Source of the DNA: JAGVSR01 sp963786675
Lineage (GTDB): Bacteria > Pseudomonadota > Alphaproteobacteria > Rhizobiales > Hyphomicrobiaceae
Assembly (NCBI GenBank): GCA_963786675.1
Contig: CAWAZY010000002.1
Span: 322,368-386,367 of the forward strand
Length of the DNA stretch: 64,000 nucleotides
Direction: 5' to 3'
Shown here: piece after piece, positions 45,912 to 55,992 of the stretch
How the letters are laid out: the number at the start of each line of letters is the position of its first letter
How positions within the stretch are numbered: the stretch's first letter is position 1
Translations under genes and position numbers: made by a program
Notes under the pieces: generated by a model
Told to the model about the DNA's origin: nothing
Seen by the model: the letters and a program-made list of their open reading frames with translations, nothing else
Database searches by the model: none

Positions 45912-48344
45912 ATGAAATTCACGCTCGCTTGGCTCAAAGAGCATCTGAAGACGACCGCGACCGTGGACCAGATCGCCGCCACGCTGTCGTCCATCGGGCT
46001 GGAAGTCGAAAGTGTCGAGGACCCGGGCGCCAAGCTTGGCGCTTTCACCGTGGCCCGCATCGTCGAAGCCAAGAAGCATCCCAACGCCGATAAGCTGCAG
46101 GTCGTGCAGGTCGAGATCGCCAAGGGGCAGCCGCTGATGGAGGTGGTCTGCGGCGCACCCAACGCGCGCGTGGGCCTCGTTTCGGTTTTCGCCCCTCTTG
46201 GCACGTTCATTCCCGGATCGAACATTACGCTGGAGAAGAAGCCCGTCCGTGGCGTCGTTTCCAACGGCATGATGTGTTCCGCCGCGGAACTTGAGCTCTC
46301 CGGGGAAAGCAGCGGCATCCTGGAACTCGATCCCGCCCATGCCGACAAGGTCGGCAGCCGCTACATTGACGTGGCCGGCCTCAACGACCCTGTCTTCGAA
46401 GTGAAGCTGACGCCGAACCGCCCCGACTGCACGGGCGTGCGCGGTATCGCGCGCGATCTCGCGGCCGCCGGCCTCGGCACCTTGAAGCACGAAACCCGCA
46501 TTCACGGCGTCGAGGGCGCGAAGGACTGCCCCATCGAGGTCAAGCTGGAGTTCCCCAAGGGCGCGGAGAACGCTTGCCCGGTGTTTGCTGCGCGCCTCAT
46601 CTCGAATGTCAAGAACGGACCCTCGCCCGATTGGATGCAAAACCGGCTCAAGGCGGTCGGCCTGCGCCCCATCAATGCGCTCGTGGACGTGACCAACTAC
46701 ATCAGCCAGGAGCATGGGCGCCCGCTGCACGTCTATGACGCCGACAAGTTGAAAGGTGCGATCCGCGCGCGGCTCGGCAAGTCGGGTGAAACATTCCTCG
46801 GACTCGACGGCAAGGACTACCCGGTCGACGAAACAATGTGCGTCATCGCCGATGATACGGGGCCGCTCGGCCTGGGCGGCATCATGGGCGGCGAGGCCTC
46901 CGGCTGCACCGAGGCGACACGGAACGTGCTCGTCGAAAGCGCTTGGTTCGATCCGATCCGCACCGCTGCCACCGGCCGCAAGACTGGGCTCGTCACCGAC
47001 GCACGCTACCGCTTCGAACGCGGCGTTGATCCGCAGTCCGTACTTCCGGGCCTCGATCTGGCGACGCAGATGATCGAGAAACTGTGCGGCGGCACGCCGT
47101 CCAAAACCCGGGTTGCCGGCAACATGCCCGACCTTGTGCGCGCCATTTCGTTCGATACGGCGCGCGTCGCCAAACTCAGCGGCATCGACATCGAAACGGA
47201 CGAGATTCGACGGATTCTCGAAGCGCTTGGCTGCACCATTGATGGCAAGGGTACAACCGTTTCCGTGACCACGCCGAGCTGGCGGCCCGATCTCCATGGC
47301 GCCGCCGATCTCGTCGAAGAGGTTGTGCGCATCGCGGGGCTCGACCGCATCCCGGCAACGCCCATGCCGCGCACGTCGGGCATCGCCAAACCGGTGCTCA
47401 CCGAGCGCCAGAGGCGGTCACGCCGCGCACGGCGCACACTCGCCGCTCGCGGGATGGTGGAGGCGGTCACCTGGTCGTTCCTGCCACGCGAAACCGCCAC
47501 GCACTTCGGCGGCGGCAGCGACGCGCTCGAACTCGCCAACCCGATTTCCACCGATCTGTCCTCCATGCGCCCCGGTCTGCTGCCGGGCCTCATCATGGCG
47601 GCCGCCCGCAACGCAAACCGCGGCTTCGCCGACGCGGCGCTGTTTGAACTCGGCCAAGCCTATGCAGGCGACGCCGCCGCCGATCAGATGCTCAACGTGG
47701 CGGGTGTCCGCACGGGCAGCGCGCGCGTGGCGGGTACAGACCGCCACTGGGACGGCGCGGCCACCGCCGTATCCGTATTTGACGCCAAGGCAGACGCGGT
47801 CGCTGTCCTCGCCGCACTCGGCATCGACGCCGCCAAGACACAGACCACGCGGGAGGCGCCGGCATGGTTCCATCCCGGCCGGTCCGGGGTATTGCGGATG
47901 GGTCCGAAAATCGTACTCGCCCATTTCGGCGAGCTGCATCCCGCTACATTGAAGGCGCTCGATCTGGAAGGACCCGCCGTGGCCTTCGAGGTCTTCTTGG
48001 ATTCGTTGCCGCCGGAGAAGAAAAAGTCCCGCGCCCGCGCCCCGCTCGCCGCCAGCGACTTGCTGCCGGTCCGCCGAGACTTCGCCTTCGTGGTCGATAG
48101 TTCGGTTGCGGCGGGCGATGTCGTCAAGGCTGCAAGCGGCGCCGACAAGACGCTCATCAGCGGCGTGACCATCTTCGACGTGTTCGAGGGCGGCGCTCTG
48201 GCCAGCGAGGGCAAGAAGTCGCTGGCCATCGAGGTCACATTGCAGCCAGTCTCTGATACGTTGACCGAGAAAGACATCGAAGCTGTCTCGCAGAAGATCA
48301 TCGCCGACGTGAAGAAGGCCACGGGCGGCGAAATTCGCGGCTGA
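45912..48344 (+). CDS. pheT: Phenylalanyl-tRNA synthetase beta subunit
   Basis: An 810-residue subunit with the EMAP/tRNA-binding-like domain (KKHPNADKLQVVQVEI), B3/B4 editing domain (PNRPDCTGVRGIARDLAA, GLRPINALVDVTNYI), B5 domain and the C-terminal ferredoxin-like anticodon-binding domain (VRRDFAFVVDSSVAAGDVV). Full length and intact; it provides editing of mischarged Tyr-tRNA. Confidence 0.97.
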   Translation: MKFTLAWLKEHLKTTATVDQIAATLSSIGLEVESVEDPGAKLGAFTVARIVEAKKHPNADKLQVVQVEIAKGQPLMEVVCGAPNARVGLVSVFAPLGTFIPGSNITLEKKPVRGVVSNGMMCSAAELELSGESSGILELDPAHADKVGSRYIDVAGLNDPVFEVKLTPNRPDCTGVRGIARDLAAAGLGTLKHETRIHGVEGAKDCPIEVKLEFPKGAENACPVFAARLISNVKNGPSPDWMQNRLKAVGLRPINALVDVTNYISQEHGRPLHVYDADKLKGAIRARLGKSGETFLGLDGKDYPVDETMCVIADDTGPLGLGGIMGGEASGCTEATRNVLVESAWFDPIRTAATGRKTGLVTDARYRFERGVDPQSVLPGLDLATQMIEKLCGGTPSKTRVAGNMPDLVRAISFDTARVAKLSGIDIETDEIRRILEALGCTIDGKGTTVSVTTPSWRPDLHGAADLVEEVVRIAGLDRIPATPMPRTSGIAKPVLTERQRRSRRARRTLAARGMVEAVTWSFLPRETATHFGGGSDALELANPISTDLSSMRPGLLPGLIMAAARNANRGFADAALFELGQAYAGDAAADQMLNVAGVRTGSARVAGTDRHWDGAATAVSVFDAKADAVAVLAALGIDAAKTQTTREAPAWFHPGRSGVLRMGPKIVLAHFGELHPATLKALDLEGPAVAFEVFLDSLPPEKKKSRARAPLAASDLLPVRRDFAFVVDSSVAAGDVVKAASGADKTLISGVTIFDVFEGGALASEGKKSLAIEVTLQPVSDTLTEKDIEAVSQKIIADVKKATGGEIRG

Positions 48345-48402
48345 GGCCCGTAGGCCCAGCCGGCGAACCTTCGATTGAGACGTGAAGCGGGGAGAGCGAG
48401 AT

Positions 48403-49749
48403 ATGGCGGGTTCCACACGCACGATGGTCGTCCCGAAGCCGGACCTGCACCACATTGTGGTGGTGGGCGGAGGCGCGGGCGGATTGGAGCTGGCCACGGC
48501 GCTCGGCAACAAGCTGGGCCGCAAAGGCAAGGCTGCCGTCACCCTGGTGGACCGCGCCCGCACCCACATCTGGAAGCCGTTGCTGCACGAGATCGCCGCG
48601 GGCAGCATGGACATCGACGATCACGAACTGGAATACATGGCCCAGGGCCACTGGCACGGCTTCAAATTCCGCTACGGCGAAATGATCGGCCTGAACCGGT
48701 CGCAGAATCAGGTCATTCTGGCCGCCACCTACGACGAGGAAGGCCGCGAGATCACTCCGCAGCGCGCACTGGTCTATGACACCCTCGTCATCGCCATTGG
48801 CAGCGTCTCCAACGATTTCGGAACCCCGGGTGTCCGCGAGCACGCCATCATGCTCGACACCAAGGAGCAGGCCGAACGCTTTAACCGCCGCCTGCTGAAT
48901 GCCTGCGTGCGCGCTCAGGCCCAGGAAGGTCCTGTGCGACCCGGCCAACTGCACGTGACCATCATCGGCGCGGGCGCGACCGGCACGGAATTATCGGCCG
49001 AGCTGCACCGCACCGCGCGCGGCATCGCCGCCTTCGGTCTCGACAAGATCGACCCGGAAAAGGACATCAAGATCACGCTGATCGAAGCCGCGCCCCGGAT
49101 CGTGCCGGCGCTTCCCGAACGCATTTCGCTGGCGACGACGGAGATTTTGAACAAGCTCGACGTCGATATCCGCACCAATGCCCGCGTCACGCGGGTGCGC
49201 GCCGACGGCGTCGAGCTGCAAAGCGGCGATTTCGTCCCCTCCGAACTCGTGGTGTGGGCGGCCGGCGTCAAAGGCCCGGCGGTGCTCAAGGACTTGGACG
49301 GGCTGGAGGTCAGCCGCTACGACACGCTCGTCGTCAAGCCGACCCTGCAAACCACCCGCGACGAGAACATCTTCGCGCTTGGCGACTGCTGCTATCTCGT
49401 GCCCGAAGGCGAGACGGATGCCATTCCGCCGCGTGCCCAGGCGGCGCATCAAATGGCCTCGCACGTGGTGCGCCAAATCCGCCGCAAGATGACTGGCGAT
49501 CCGCTCGAGCCCTTCAAATACCGGGATTTCGGCTCGCTCGTTTCACTCGGCCACTATTCGACGGTCGGCAGCCTCATGGGCTTCATTTCCGGCCGCAAGA
49601 TGATGATCGAGGGCCTGTTCGCCAAACTCATGTACCGCTCGCTGTACAAGATGCATCAGTGGGCCCTGCACGGCTTCTGGAAGGTCTTTCTGGATTCCGC
49701 CTCGCGCCTGCTGACGCGGCGCACCGAACCGCACGTCAAACTGCACTAA
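48403..49749 (+). CDS. ndh: Type II NADH dehydrogenase (NDH-2)
   Basis: A non-proton-pumping NADH:quinone oxidoreductase at the inner face of the membrane. The 448-residue flavoprotein has the FAD Rossmann motif HIVVVGGGAGGLELATALG, the NADH motif VTIIGAGATGTELSAEL, WAAGVKGP and the FAD-binding NIFALGDCCYL. A GGGGAGAG site precedes the ATG at 48403. A C-terminal amphipathic segment (SLYKMHQWALHGFWKVFL) fits membrane attachment. In methylotrophs it would re-oxidise NADH from formate oxidation; that link is inference. Confidence 0.94.
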   Translation: MAGSTRTMVVPKPDLHHIVVVGGGAGGLELATALGNKLGRKGKAAVTLVDRARTHIWKPLLHEIAAGSMDIDDHELEYMAQGHWHGFKFRYGEMIGLNRSQNQVILAATYDEEGREITPQRALVYDTLVIAIGSVSNDFGTPGVREHAIMLDTKEQAERFNRRLLNACVRAQAQEGPVRPGQLHVTIIGAGATGTELSAELHRTARGIAAFGLDKIDPEKDIKITLIEAAPRIVPALPERISLATTEILNKLDVDIRTNARVTRVRADGVELQSGDFVPSELVVWAAGVKGPAVLKDLDGLEVSRYDTLVVKPTLQTTRDENIFALGDCCYLVPEGETDAIPPRAQAAHQMASHVVRQIRRKMTGDPLEPFKYRDFGSLVSLGHYSTVGSLMGFISGRKMMIEGLFAKLMYRSLYKMHQWALHGFWKVFLDSASRLLTRRTEPHVKLH

Positions 49750-49943
49750 ATCGGGGCAGACCCGCCGAACCCGCCCCATTGGCCCAAGATGGCATGGGGC
49801 GAGGGCGGTTAATGACGCCTTCGCGACAAATCGGTCCCCTGGCGGGGCTGCGGGGGATGTGCTACCTCCCCGCGCAACAGATGCGCTGGCGCCTGCCTGT
49901 TTCCACTCGCGGCCCCGGCTCCCTCTCCGGATAGAGACATTTC

Positions 49944-51782
49944 ATGAACTTGAGAAACATCGCGATTATCGCGCACGTCGACCATGGCAAAACGACGCTC
50001 GTGGACGAACTTCTGAAGCAATCCGGTGCCTTCCGCGACAATCAGAAGGTTGCCGAGCGCGCGATGGACTCCAACGATCTGGAACGCGAGCGCGGCATTA
50101 CCATCTTAGCCAAGTGCACGTCGGTGATGTGGAAGGATACCCGCATCAACATCGTCGATACCCCTGGTCACGCCGACTTCGGCGGCGAAGTGGAGCGCAT
50201 CCTCAATATGGTCGATGGCGTTGTCGTGCTGGTCGACGCCTCCGAGGGTCCCCTGCCGCAGACCAAGTTCGTGGTCTCGAAGGCATTGAAGCGCGGCATC
50301 CGCCCGATCGTCGCCATCAACAAGATCGATCGCCCCGACGAACGGCACCTGGAAGTGCTGAACGAGATCTTTGATCTTTTCGCCAACCTGGACGCCTCTG
50401 ACGAACAGCTGGACTTCCCCGTCCTCTACGGGTCGGGCCGTAACGGCTGGATGGCGCTGGACCCGGCCGGCCCGCAGGAAAACCTGGCGCCGATGTTCGA
50501 CCTGATTGTCAATCACGTGCCGCCGCCGACCGTCGAGGACGGCCCCGCCCGAATCCTGGCGACCACACTGGAAGCCGACGCTTTCCTCGGACGCATCCTG
50601 ACAGGCCGCATTTCGTCAGGCACCATCAAGCCCAATCAGCAGCTGAAGGCGCTATCGCGCGATGGCAAGCTGATCGAGAACTTCCGCGTCAGCAAGGTTC
50701 TGGGCTTCCGCGGTTTGGAGCGCGTGCCCGTGGAGGAAGCCGAAGCCGGCGACATCGTGGCTCTGGCCGGCATGAGCGAGGCGAACGTCGCCGACACGCT
50801 GTGCGATCCAACCGTCGACACCCCACTCCCCGCGCAGCCGATCGATCCGCCCACACTTTCCATGACGTTCCGCATTAACGACGGACCGTTCGCTGGCCAG
50901 GAAGGCGACAAGGTCCAGAGCCGCGTCATCCGCGACCGGTTGCTCAAAGAAGGTGAGCGCAACATTGCCATTCAGATCGTAACCACATCCGACAGCGATA
51001 GCTTCGACGTGGCCGGGCGCGGCGAATTGCAGCTCGCCATCCTGATCGAGAACATGCGCCGCGAAGGCTTCGAACTGACGGTTTCGCGCCCGAAGGTGGT
51101 TTTCATGACCGATGAGGAAACCGGTCAGAAGTTGGAGCCCATCGAAGAGGTCATCATCGACGTCGACGACGGCCACACCGGTATCGTTGTGCAGAAGCTG
51201 TCCGAACGCAAAGGCGAACTGATCGAAATGCGCCCCTCGGGCGGCGGTCGCACGCGCATGGTGTTCCATGCCCCCACCCGCAGTCTGCTCGGTTATCAGT
51301 CGGAGCTCTTGTCGGATACGCGCGGCACCGCCGTCATGAACAAGCTGTTCCACCGCTATGCGCCCTTCAAGGGCGAGATTGCTGGCCGGCGGACGGGCGT
51401 GCTCATCTCCAATTCCGACGGTGAAGCGGCCGCCTACGCGATCTTCAACCTGCAGGATCGCGGCCCGTTCTTCATCGGTGCGCAGACCCGCGTCTACACC
51501 GGTATGATCGTTGGCGAACACACGCGTGAAAATGATCTGGAAGTGAACGTTGTCAAAGGCAAGAAGCTCACCAACGTGCGCGCCTCCGGCAAGGACGACG
51601 CGGTGCTGCTGACGACGCCGATCAAGCTGACGCTGGAAAAGGCGATGTCCTACATCACCGACGAAGAGCTGGTGGAAGTGACGCCGCAGTCAATCCGCCT
51701 GCGCAAGCGCTGGCTCGATCCGAACGAGCGCAAGAAGCAGGAGCGCAAGCGCGAGGCCGACCGCGAAGCGAACGTTGCGTAG
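49944..51782 (+). CDS. typA: Ribosome-binding GTPase TypA/BipA
   Basis: A translational GTPase acting in ribosome assembly and stress adaptation. The 612-residue protein has the G1 loop AHVDHGKTTLVDELLKQSG, switch DTPGHADFGGEVERIL, NKIDRPDERH (G4), domain II, EF-G-like domains and the C-terminal TypA domain ending in a basic Lys/Arg/Glu-rich tail. Normal length. Confidence 0.97.
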   Translation: MNLRNIAIIAHVDHGKTTLVDELLKQSGAFRDNQKVAERAMDSNDLERERGITILAKCTSVMWKDTRINIVDTPGHADFGGEVERILNMVDGVVVLVDASEGPLPQTKFVVSKALKRGIRPIVAINKIDRPDERHLEVLNEIFDLFANLDASDEQLDFPVLYGSGRNGWMALDPAGPQENLAPMFDLIVNHVPPPTVEDGPARILATTLEADAFLGRILTGRISSGTIKPNQQLKALSRDGKLIENFRVSKVLGFRGLERVPVEEAEAGDIVALAGMSEANVADTLCDPTVDTPLPAQPIDPPTLSMTFRINDGPFAGQEGDKVQSRVIRDRLLKEGERNIAIQIVTTSDSDSFDVAGRGELQLAILIENMRREGFELTVSRPKVVFMTDEETGQKLEPIEEVIIDVDDGHTGIVVQKLSERKGELIEMRPSGGGRTRMVFHAPTRSLLGYQSELLSDTRGTAVMNKLFHRYAPFKGEIAGRRTGVLISNSDGEAAAYAIFNLQDRGPFFIGAQTRVYTGMIVGEHTRENDLEVNVVKGKKLTNVRASGKDDAVLLTTPIKLTLEKAMSYITDEELVEVTPQSIRLRKRWLDPNERKKQERKREADREANVA

Positions 51783-51819
51783 TCGGACGCGCCCGAGTTC
51801 CTGCGGCAACGCGCCAATC

Positions 51820-51841
51820 ATTCCCGACTAAAATCGGGAAT
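51820..51841 (+). terminator. Possible terminator hairpin after typA
   Basis: An 8-bp perfect stem ATTCCCGA / TCGGGAAT with a 6-base loop, 37 bases after the typA stop, followed only by TGTTCCC. The weak T run makes it a modest candidate. Confidence 0.4.
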
Positions 51842-52004
51842 TGTTCCCATTGAAAGATCATAGGGTTAGTCACCATATCTGCGTCGACGGCGTTTTGAAG
51901 TGCGCCGCCACTGCGGCCGCGTGAGCTGGGCTGCGCTTTGGCTTGTTTCACCCGCCGTCAGTCTCCCCCTACTTCAGACCTTTTCGAAATTTGGAGGACA
52001 ATCC

Positions 52005-52265
52005 ATGATGAAGACGTCACTCTTCGCAGTTGCCGCACTCGCCCTCTCTTCGGGCTTCGCATTTGCCGACGACAAGCCGTCGGCTGAGGAAGCTGAGAAG
52101 ATCGCCGCCACCGCCAAGGCCTGGGGCTGCACGGGCGGCGAAGGCGAGAAGGAGAGCGAGGGTTCGGGCGTATTCGAGCTGAACGACGCCAAGTGCGCGG
52201 ACGGCGCCAACTACGACCTTAAGATGGACAAGGCCTACAAGATCATCAGCATCACGGCCGACTAA
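52005..52265 (+). CDS. Small periplasmic PepSY-like protein
   Basis: An 86-residue protein with a signal peptide (KTSLFAVAALALSSGFAFA) and a short mature domain with KIAATAKAWGCTGG and the second Cys in ELNDAKCADGANYDL, ending KAYKIISITAD. The pattern resembles PepSY-like small exported domains; the pair of cysteines may form a disulfide. A GGAGG site precedes the ATG. Function unknown. Confidence 0.78.
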   Translation: MMKTSLFAVAALALSSGFAFADDKPSAEEAEKIAATAKAWGCTGGEGEKESEGSGVFELNDAKCADGANYDLKMDKAYKIISITAD

Positions 52266-52299
52266 GCCGTCAGGGCTGAAGTCCCGGCAGACAACGAGA

Positions 52300-52328
52300 G
52301 GCGGTGGTCCATCCGGGCCGCCGCCTTT
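52300..52328 (+). terminator. Likely terminator after the PepSY-like gene
   Basis: An imperfect GC-rich stem (GGCGGTGGTCC with GGCCGCCGCC) followed by TTT, 35 bases after the stop codon. Confidence 0.5.
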
Positions 52329-52457
52329 CGCCATTCTGCCCCCTCACCGGCGGCATCGCAAAGGCCGGCCAGCGGTAACGGCTTATTCGCAGTGCGATGT
52401 TAAGCTCCTTCACCCGGCGCTTCTAACCCAGCGCGTTCTCAAAGGTCCGTGCGTGTC

Positions 52458-52967
52458 ATGTCGGTTCGCCAGAACACGGCCCAGCAACTTGTCTTAATGG
52501 ACGCCTCCCCAGCGGCGGGCGGGCTGCAGAGCTACGCCGGATTACACGCGATGGTGCCGATCTTGATCGGCTTGTCCATTCCGCTGTTCCTTTTCACCCT
52601 CGCCGAGCCCCGTGCCCTTCAGGACACGCGATTCATCGTGCTGGCACTGCTCTTCATAATGTCGATCGTCACCGCTGCCATTTTTGTGCTCAGCATTCTG
52701 CGTCCCGGCACGACGCAATCCGTCAGCTTCCACCCCGGCCGTGCGGTTGCCGATGTAGTCCGCACTGGGCGTTTCGCGCATTCGGTCTACACCATCCCCT
52801 TTTCACGCATCCGTGCGGTCCGGATTGAGACCCGCTATGACGACGACGGATACGCCACGCAGTTCCCCGTGATGGTGCTGGCTCCGCGCGAACTGATCGA
52901 ACTGCCCGCGACCACCAGCCCGGCGGACGTGGCGGCGATCCGACAGATGATCGGATTAGCTGCGTAG
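52458..52967 (+). CDS. Membrane protein of unknown function, two helices
   Basis: A 169-residue protein with two hydrophobic helices (AMVPILIGLSIPLFLFTLA and FIVLALLFIMSIVTAAIFVL) and a C-terminal soluble domain with beta strands (SVYTIPFSRIRAVRIETRY, QFPVMVLAPRELIELP) resembling PH-like membrane-anchored domains. Start is ATG 52458; GTG 52449 is an alternative. No partner evident. Confidence 0.7.
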   Translation: MSVRQNTAQQLVLMDASPAAGGLQSYAGLHAMVPILIGLSIPLFLFTLAEPRALQDTRFIVLALLFIMSIVTAAIFVLSILRPGTTQSVSFHPGRAVADVVRTGRFAHSVYTIPFSRIRAVRIETRYDDDGYATQFPVMVLAPRELIELPATTSPADVAAIRQMIGLAA

Positions 52968-53064
52968 CCCGCGCTTATCTTTTCCACCGGCCCCGCGCCT
53001 TCTTTTGACAGGCCGGGACCCGGCCGGTAAGCAGGCGGGACACTCGCGCCATGAGATCCGCTGC

Positions 53065-54405
53065 GTGCCCGCCAATGACTCACCACCTGCCCTGACGGCC
53101 GTGCCCGCGGCGAGCCCTTGGCCCAATGGCGTCACGCCGACGGCCGAATACGCCGCTGCCCTCGATTATCTCTCCGAACCCGGCGGCCACCTCTTCATCA
53201 CTGGCCGCGCGGGCTCGGGTAAGTCGACGCTGCTGCGCTGTCTGCGCGATCTCATTCCCCACGATGTGGCGGTGCTCGCCCCCACGGGGCTGGCCGCCGT
53301 CAATGTCGGCGGCCAAACGATCCATTCCTTTTTTGGCTTGCCGCCGCGCCTCATCAAGCACGACGACATCCGGCGCAGCCGCAATGGACAGGTTATGCGG
53401 CGCCTCAAGTATCTCGTCATCGACGAGGTTTCGATGGTGCGGTCCGATATGATGTGGGCCATCGATCAGTCGCTGCGGGTCAATCGCGGCCGTCCGCGCG
53501 AACCGTTTGGTGGTTTGCGTCTGGTCATGTTCGGCGATCTCCATCAGCTGCCGCCCGTCGTGCAGGAAGCCGAGGTCGCGCAGTACCTCGACAGCGAGTT
53601 TGGCGGTCCGTTCTTCTTCTCGGCCCCGGGCCTGAGCGAAGGTCTGGGCACCGTGCTGCTGGAGTTGAGCCATGTGTTCCGGCAAAGCGACGAAGGCCTG
53701 ATCCGCGTCCTCAACCGCATCCGCGAGGGCGACGTCGAAGAAGATGACATCGCACTCCTGAATGACTGCGTGCGGCCTGTCCGGACGCTGGGCGAGGGGG
53801 ATGCCTACGTCATCCTCACGCCGACCAACGCCGCCGCCCAGCGCATCAACATGGCCTATCTCGATGCTCTGCCGGGCCGCCTTCAGGCCTATGAAGCGGG
53901 GGTAACCGGCGAGTTCAATGCCGCCGCGCATCCCACCGACACCACCCTTCAGCTGAAGGTGGGCGCGAAAGTCATCCTCCTGCGTAACGATCCTGACCGG
54001 CGATGGGTCAACGGCACCGTGGCCCGCATTGCCCGGCTGACGGATAAGCAGGTCTGGGTGGAGGTTGATGGTAAGGAGTTCGAAATCGAGCCCGTGGCCT
54101 GGGAGAGCCGCCGATACGCCTATGACAGCGCCGCGGAGAAAATTGTCGAAACCGTCGCTGGTACCTTCAAGCAGTTCCCCATCCGGCTGGCGTGGGCCCT
54201 CACCATCCACAAGGCGCAGGGCCTGACGCTCGACAAAGTATATATCGATCTAGGCCGCGGAACCTTCGCCCACGGGCAGGCTTACGTCGCCCTCTCGCGC
54301 TGCCGCTCGCTGGAAGGATTGGCGCTGGCCCGGCCGTTGCGCCCATCCGATATTTTGTTCGATCCAACGGCCATGGGATATCGTGCCCAGTTTCCAGCAC
54401 TTTAG
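53065..54405 (+). CDS. PIF1-like / RecD-type superfamily 1 helicase
   Basis: About 446 residues of an SF1B helicase: Walker A FITGRAGSGKSTLLRCL, VLAPTGLAAVNVGGQTIHSF (motif Ia), VIDEVSMVRSDMM (motif II), FGDLHQLPPVVQ (motif III), and the C-terminal WALTIHKAQGLTLDKVY and YVALSRCRSLEGL of the UvrD-like half. It probably unwinds DNA or R-loops. The start is uncertain: GTG 53065 is used; the frame is open to a TTG at 53005. It stands alone. Confidence 0.88.
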   Translation: MPANDSPPALTAVPAASPWPNGVTPTAEYAAALDYLSEPGGHLFITGRAGSGKSTLLRCLRDLIPHDVAVLAPTGLAAVNVGGQTIHSFFGLPPRLIKHDDIRRSRNGQVMRRLKYLVIDEVSMVRSDMMWAIDQSLRVNRGRPREPFGGLRLVMFGDLHQLPPVVQEAEVAQYLDSEFGGPFFFSAPGLSEGLGTVLLELSHVFRQSDEGLIRVLNRIREGDVEEDDIALLNDCVRPVRTLGEGDAYVILTPTNAAAQRINMAYLDALPGRLQAYEAGVTGEFNAAAHPTDTTLQLKVGAKVILLRNDPDRRWVNGTVARIARLTDKQVWVEVDGKEFEIEPVAWESRRYAYDSAAEKIVETVAGTFKQFPIRLAWALTIHKAQGLTLDKVYIDLGRGTFAHGQAYVALSRCRSLEGLALARPLRPSDILFDPTAMGYRAQFPAL

Positions 54406-54542
54406 AAAATCTGCGTTGCACATATTTCGTCCGTATTGCGCTTTTGAGTTCGATCAATTCTCTAGGCGCCTGCGACAGGTGTCGTTTTAATACAATTATT
54501 TCAGACGGTTATTGATTTTATGGCGCGCCGCAGCAGATTTCA

Positions 54543-54568
54543 TGTTGCAATGCACAAAGATGCTGCTA
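54543..54568. promoter_or_regulatory. TGC-rich element upstream of the phasin gene
   Basis: A stretch with TTGCAATGCA and TGCTGC, 130 bases before the phasin start, in an AT-rich region. The PHB-synthesis repressor PhaR of other alphaproteobacteria binds TGC-rich sites in front of phasin genes. The match is by pattern only. Confidence 0.35.
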
Positions 54569-54694
54569 TATTCATCTCATCGAGCCGGTCGCGAGGCTCA
54601 ACCATGAAATTTCTAGCCGCGATACCGGGTGCGCTCTGACGACCCGGTGATGGCCTTCAAACCCAAAATTCAAACGCGAGACGAGGACCCCGCC

Positions 54695-55150
54695 ATGACC
54701 GACCAATTCACCCGCCAGGCCCAGGAAATGTTTGCCGCTGCCAAGGATGCCCGTATCCCTGAGAATATCCAGGCGATGGCTGAAGACGGCGTTGCCAAGA
54801 GCCGCGAAGCTTTCGAGAAGATCCAGGTCGTTTCGAAGGACGGCGTGAAGACCATGGAGAGCGTGATGCTGACGGCTCAGGCCGGCGCCCGCACCCTGGG
54901 CGAGAAGGTCCTGCGCAACGTCGAGATCAACACTGAAGCCGCTTTCGACGCCGCTGAGGCCATTGCCCGCGCCAAGACGGTTCCGGAAGTGCTGAAGCTC
55001 CAGACGAGCTTCATGCAGCAGCAGCTGACCGCTTCGGCGAACCAGACCAAGGAGTTCCTGGAACTCTCGGCCAAGATCGCCCAGCAGACGTTCGAGACCA
55101 TGAACGCTGCCGCCTCGAAGACCTTCGAGCAGGTCAAGAAGGCCGGCTAA
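54695..55150 (+). CDS. Phasin family protein
   Basis: A 151-residue helical, coiled-coil protein with FTRQAQEMFAAAKDARIPEN, MTAQAGARTLGEKVLRNVE and TKEFLELSAKIAQQTFETMN, as in phasins that coat polyhydroxybutyrate granules. A GAGGA site 8 bases before ATG 54695 sets the start; the frame upstream is less typical. Its presence fits carbon storage in a serine-cycle methylotroph. The gene has a clean terminator and is probably strongly expressed. Confidence 0.9.
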   Translation: MTDQFTRQAQEMFAAAKDARIPENIQAMAEDGVAKSREAFEKIQVVSKDGVKTMESVMLTAQAGARTLGEKVLRNVEINTEAAFDAAEAIARAKTVPEVLKLQTSFMQQQLTASANQTKEFLELSAKIAQQTFETMNAAASKTFEQVKKAG

Positions 55151-55180
55151 TTTCACGTCATACGGCGTTGACTGTCCGGA

Positions 55181-55219
55181 AGCCCGGGAAGCGTGAAAGC
55201 GCTCCCGGGCTTTCTTTTT
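55181..55219 (+). terminator. Rho-independent terminator after the phasin gene
   Basis: An 11-bp stem AGCCCGGGA-GC with GCTCCCGGGCT, then TTCTTTTTG, 30 bases after the stop. Confidence 0.88.
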
Positions 55220-55314
55220 GTCCGGAGGAGACGGGGCGAAAGAAACTCCCCAAACCTGGCACGCAATTCGCTATGCTGCCTGTGTCGCAACTCTGCGGCG
55301 GTGTGGAGCCGGGT

Positions 55315-55824
55315 ATGCTGGACTGGCGGTCCCAAGGGCGTGTGAGGAATGGCCGGGCTGGAGATGCCATGGCCCTCACGGAGCTATTCGGCGACACGTG
55401 GAGGGGCGCGTACGCCGGCATCATCCCCCATGCCCAGCTCGAGAGCATCATTCGCCGCCGGGGCCGGACATGGTGGTCGGCAGCCATCCGTAATGGCGAC
55501 AGCCTCATGGTTGTCGAGCACGGCGGTCACGTGGCCGGCTACGCAACCTACGGCGCCGCGCGCATCAGTGGCCCGCACCAGGGCGAGATCTACGAACTCT
55601 ATATTGCGCCGGACTATCAAGGTCTTGGACTTGGTGAGCACCTTTTCGAGGCCTGCCGCGCCCGGCTTGACCTGCAGTCCAGGCGGGGCCTGATCGTCTG
55701 GGCCTTGAGCGACAATGCCCAGGCCGGCGACTTCTATTGGCGGCGTGGCGGCCGGCCTTTCGCCAAAGTGCGCGAGCGCATCGGCCAGGTCACGGTGGAA
55801 AAGATCGCCTACAGCTGGGATTGA
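55315..55824 (+). CDS. GNAT family N-acetyltransferase
   Basis: A 169-residue acetyl-CoA-dependent acyltransferase. The central strand and the acetyl-CoA loop are IYELYIAPDYQGLGLGEHLF (RxxGxG/A type, here QGLGLG), and the C-terminal ALSDNAQAGDFYWRRGG follows the usual fold. ATG 55315 has GGAG just upstream; the frame is open to 55168. Substrate unknown. Confidence 0.88.
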   Translation: MLDWRSQGRVRNGRAGDAMALTELFGDTWRGAYAGIIPHAQLESIIRRRGRTWWSAAIRNGDSLMVVEHGGHVAGYATYGAARISGPHQGEIYELYIAPDYQGLGLGEHLFEACRARLDLQSRRGLIVWALSDNAQAGDFYWRRGGRPFAKVRERIGQVTVEKIAYSWD

Positions 55825-55992
55825 CGGTCAACACCCGGCTCAGGCACACGGCCGGCTTGGCCAAAAGGTCTTCTACCCATGCGCTGCCGTCTGGGGCAAT
55901 GTAGGCGGGTACGGGCCGCCGCCCGCACCGGCTGATCGACCCGCGGAGTGATCGGCTACAACCGAAACAATGAAACAAAACGGGGCACCCCG

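Noticed and set aside
45843..47297. A 484-codon open frame on the minus strand
   Set aside because: Antisense to the first half of pheT.
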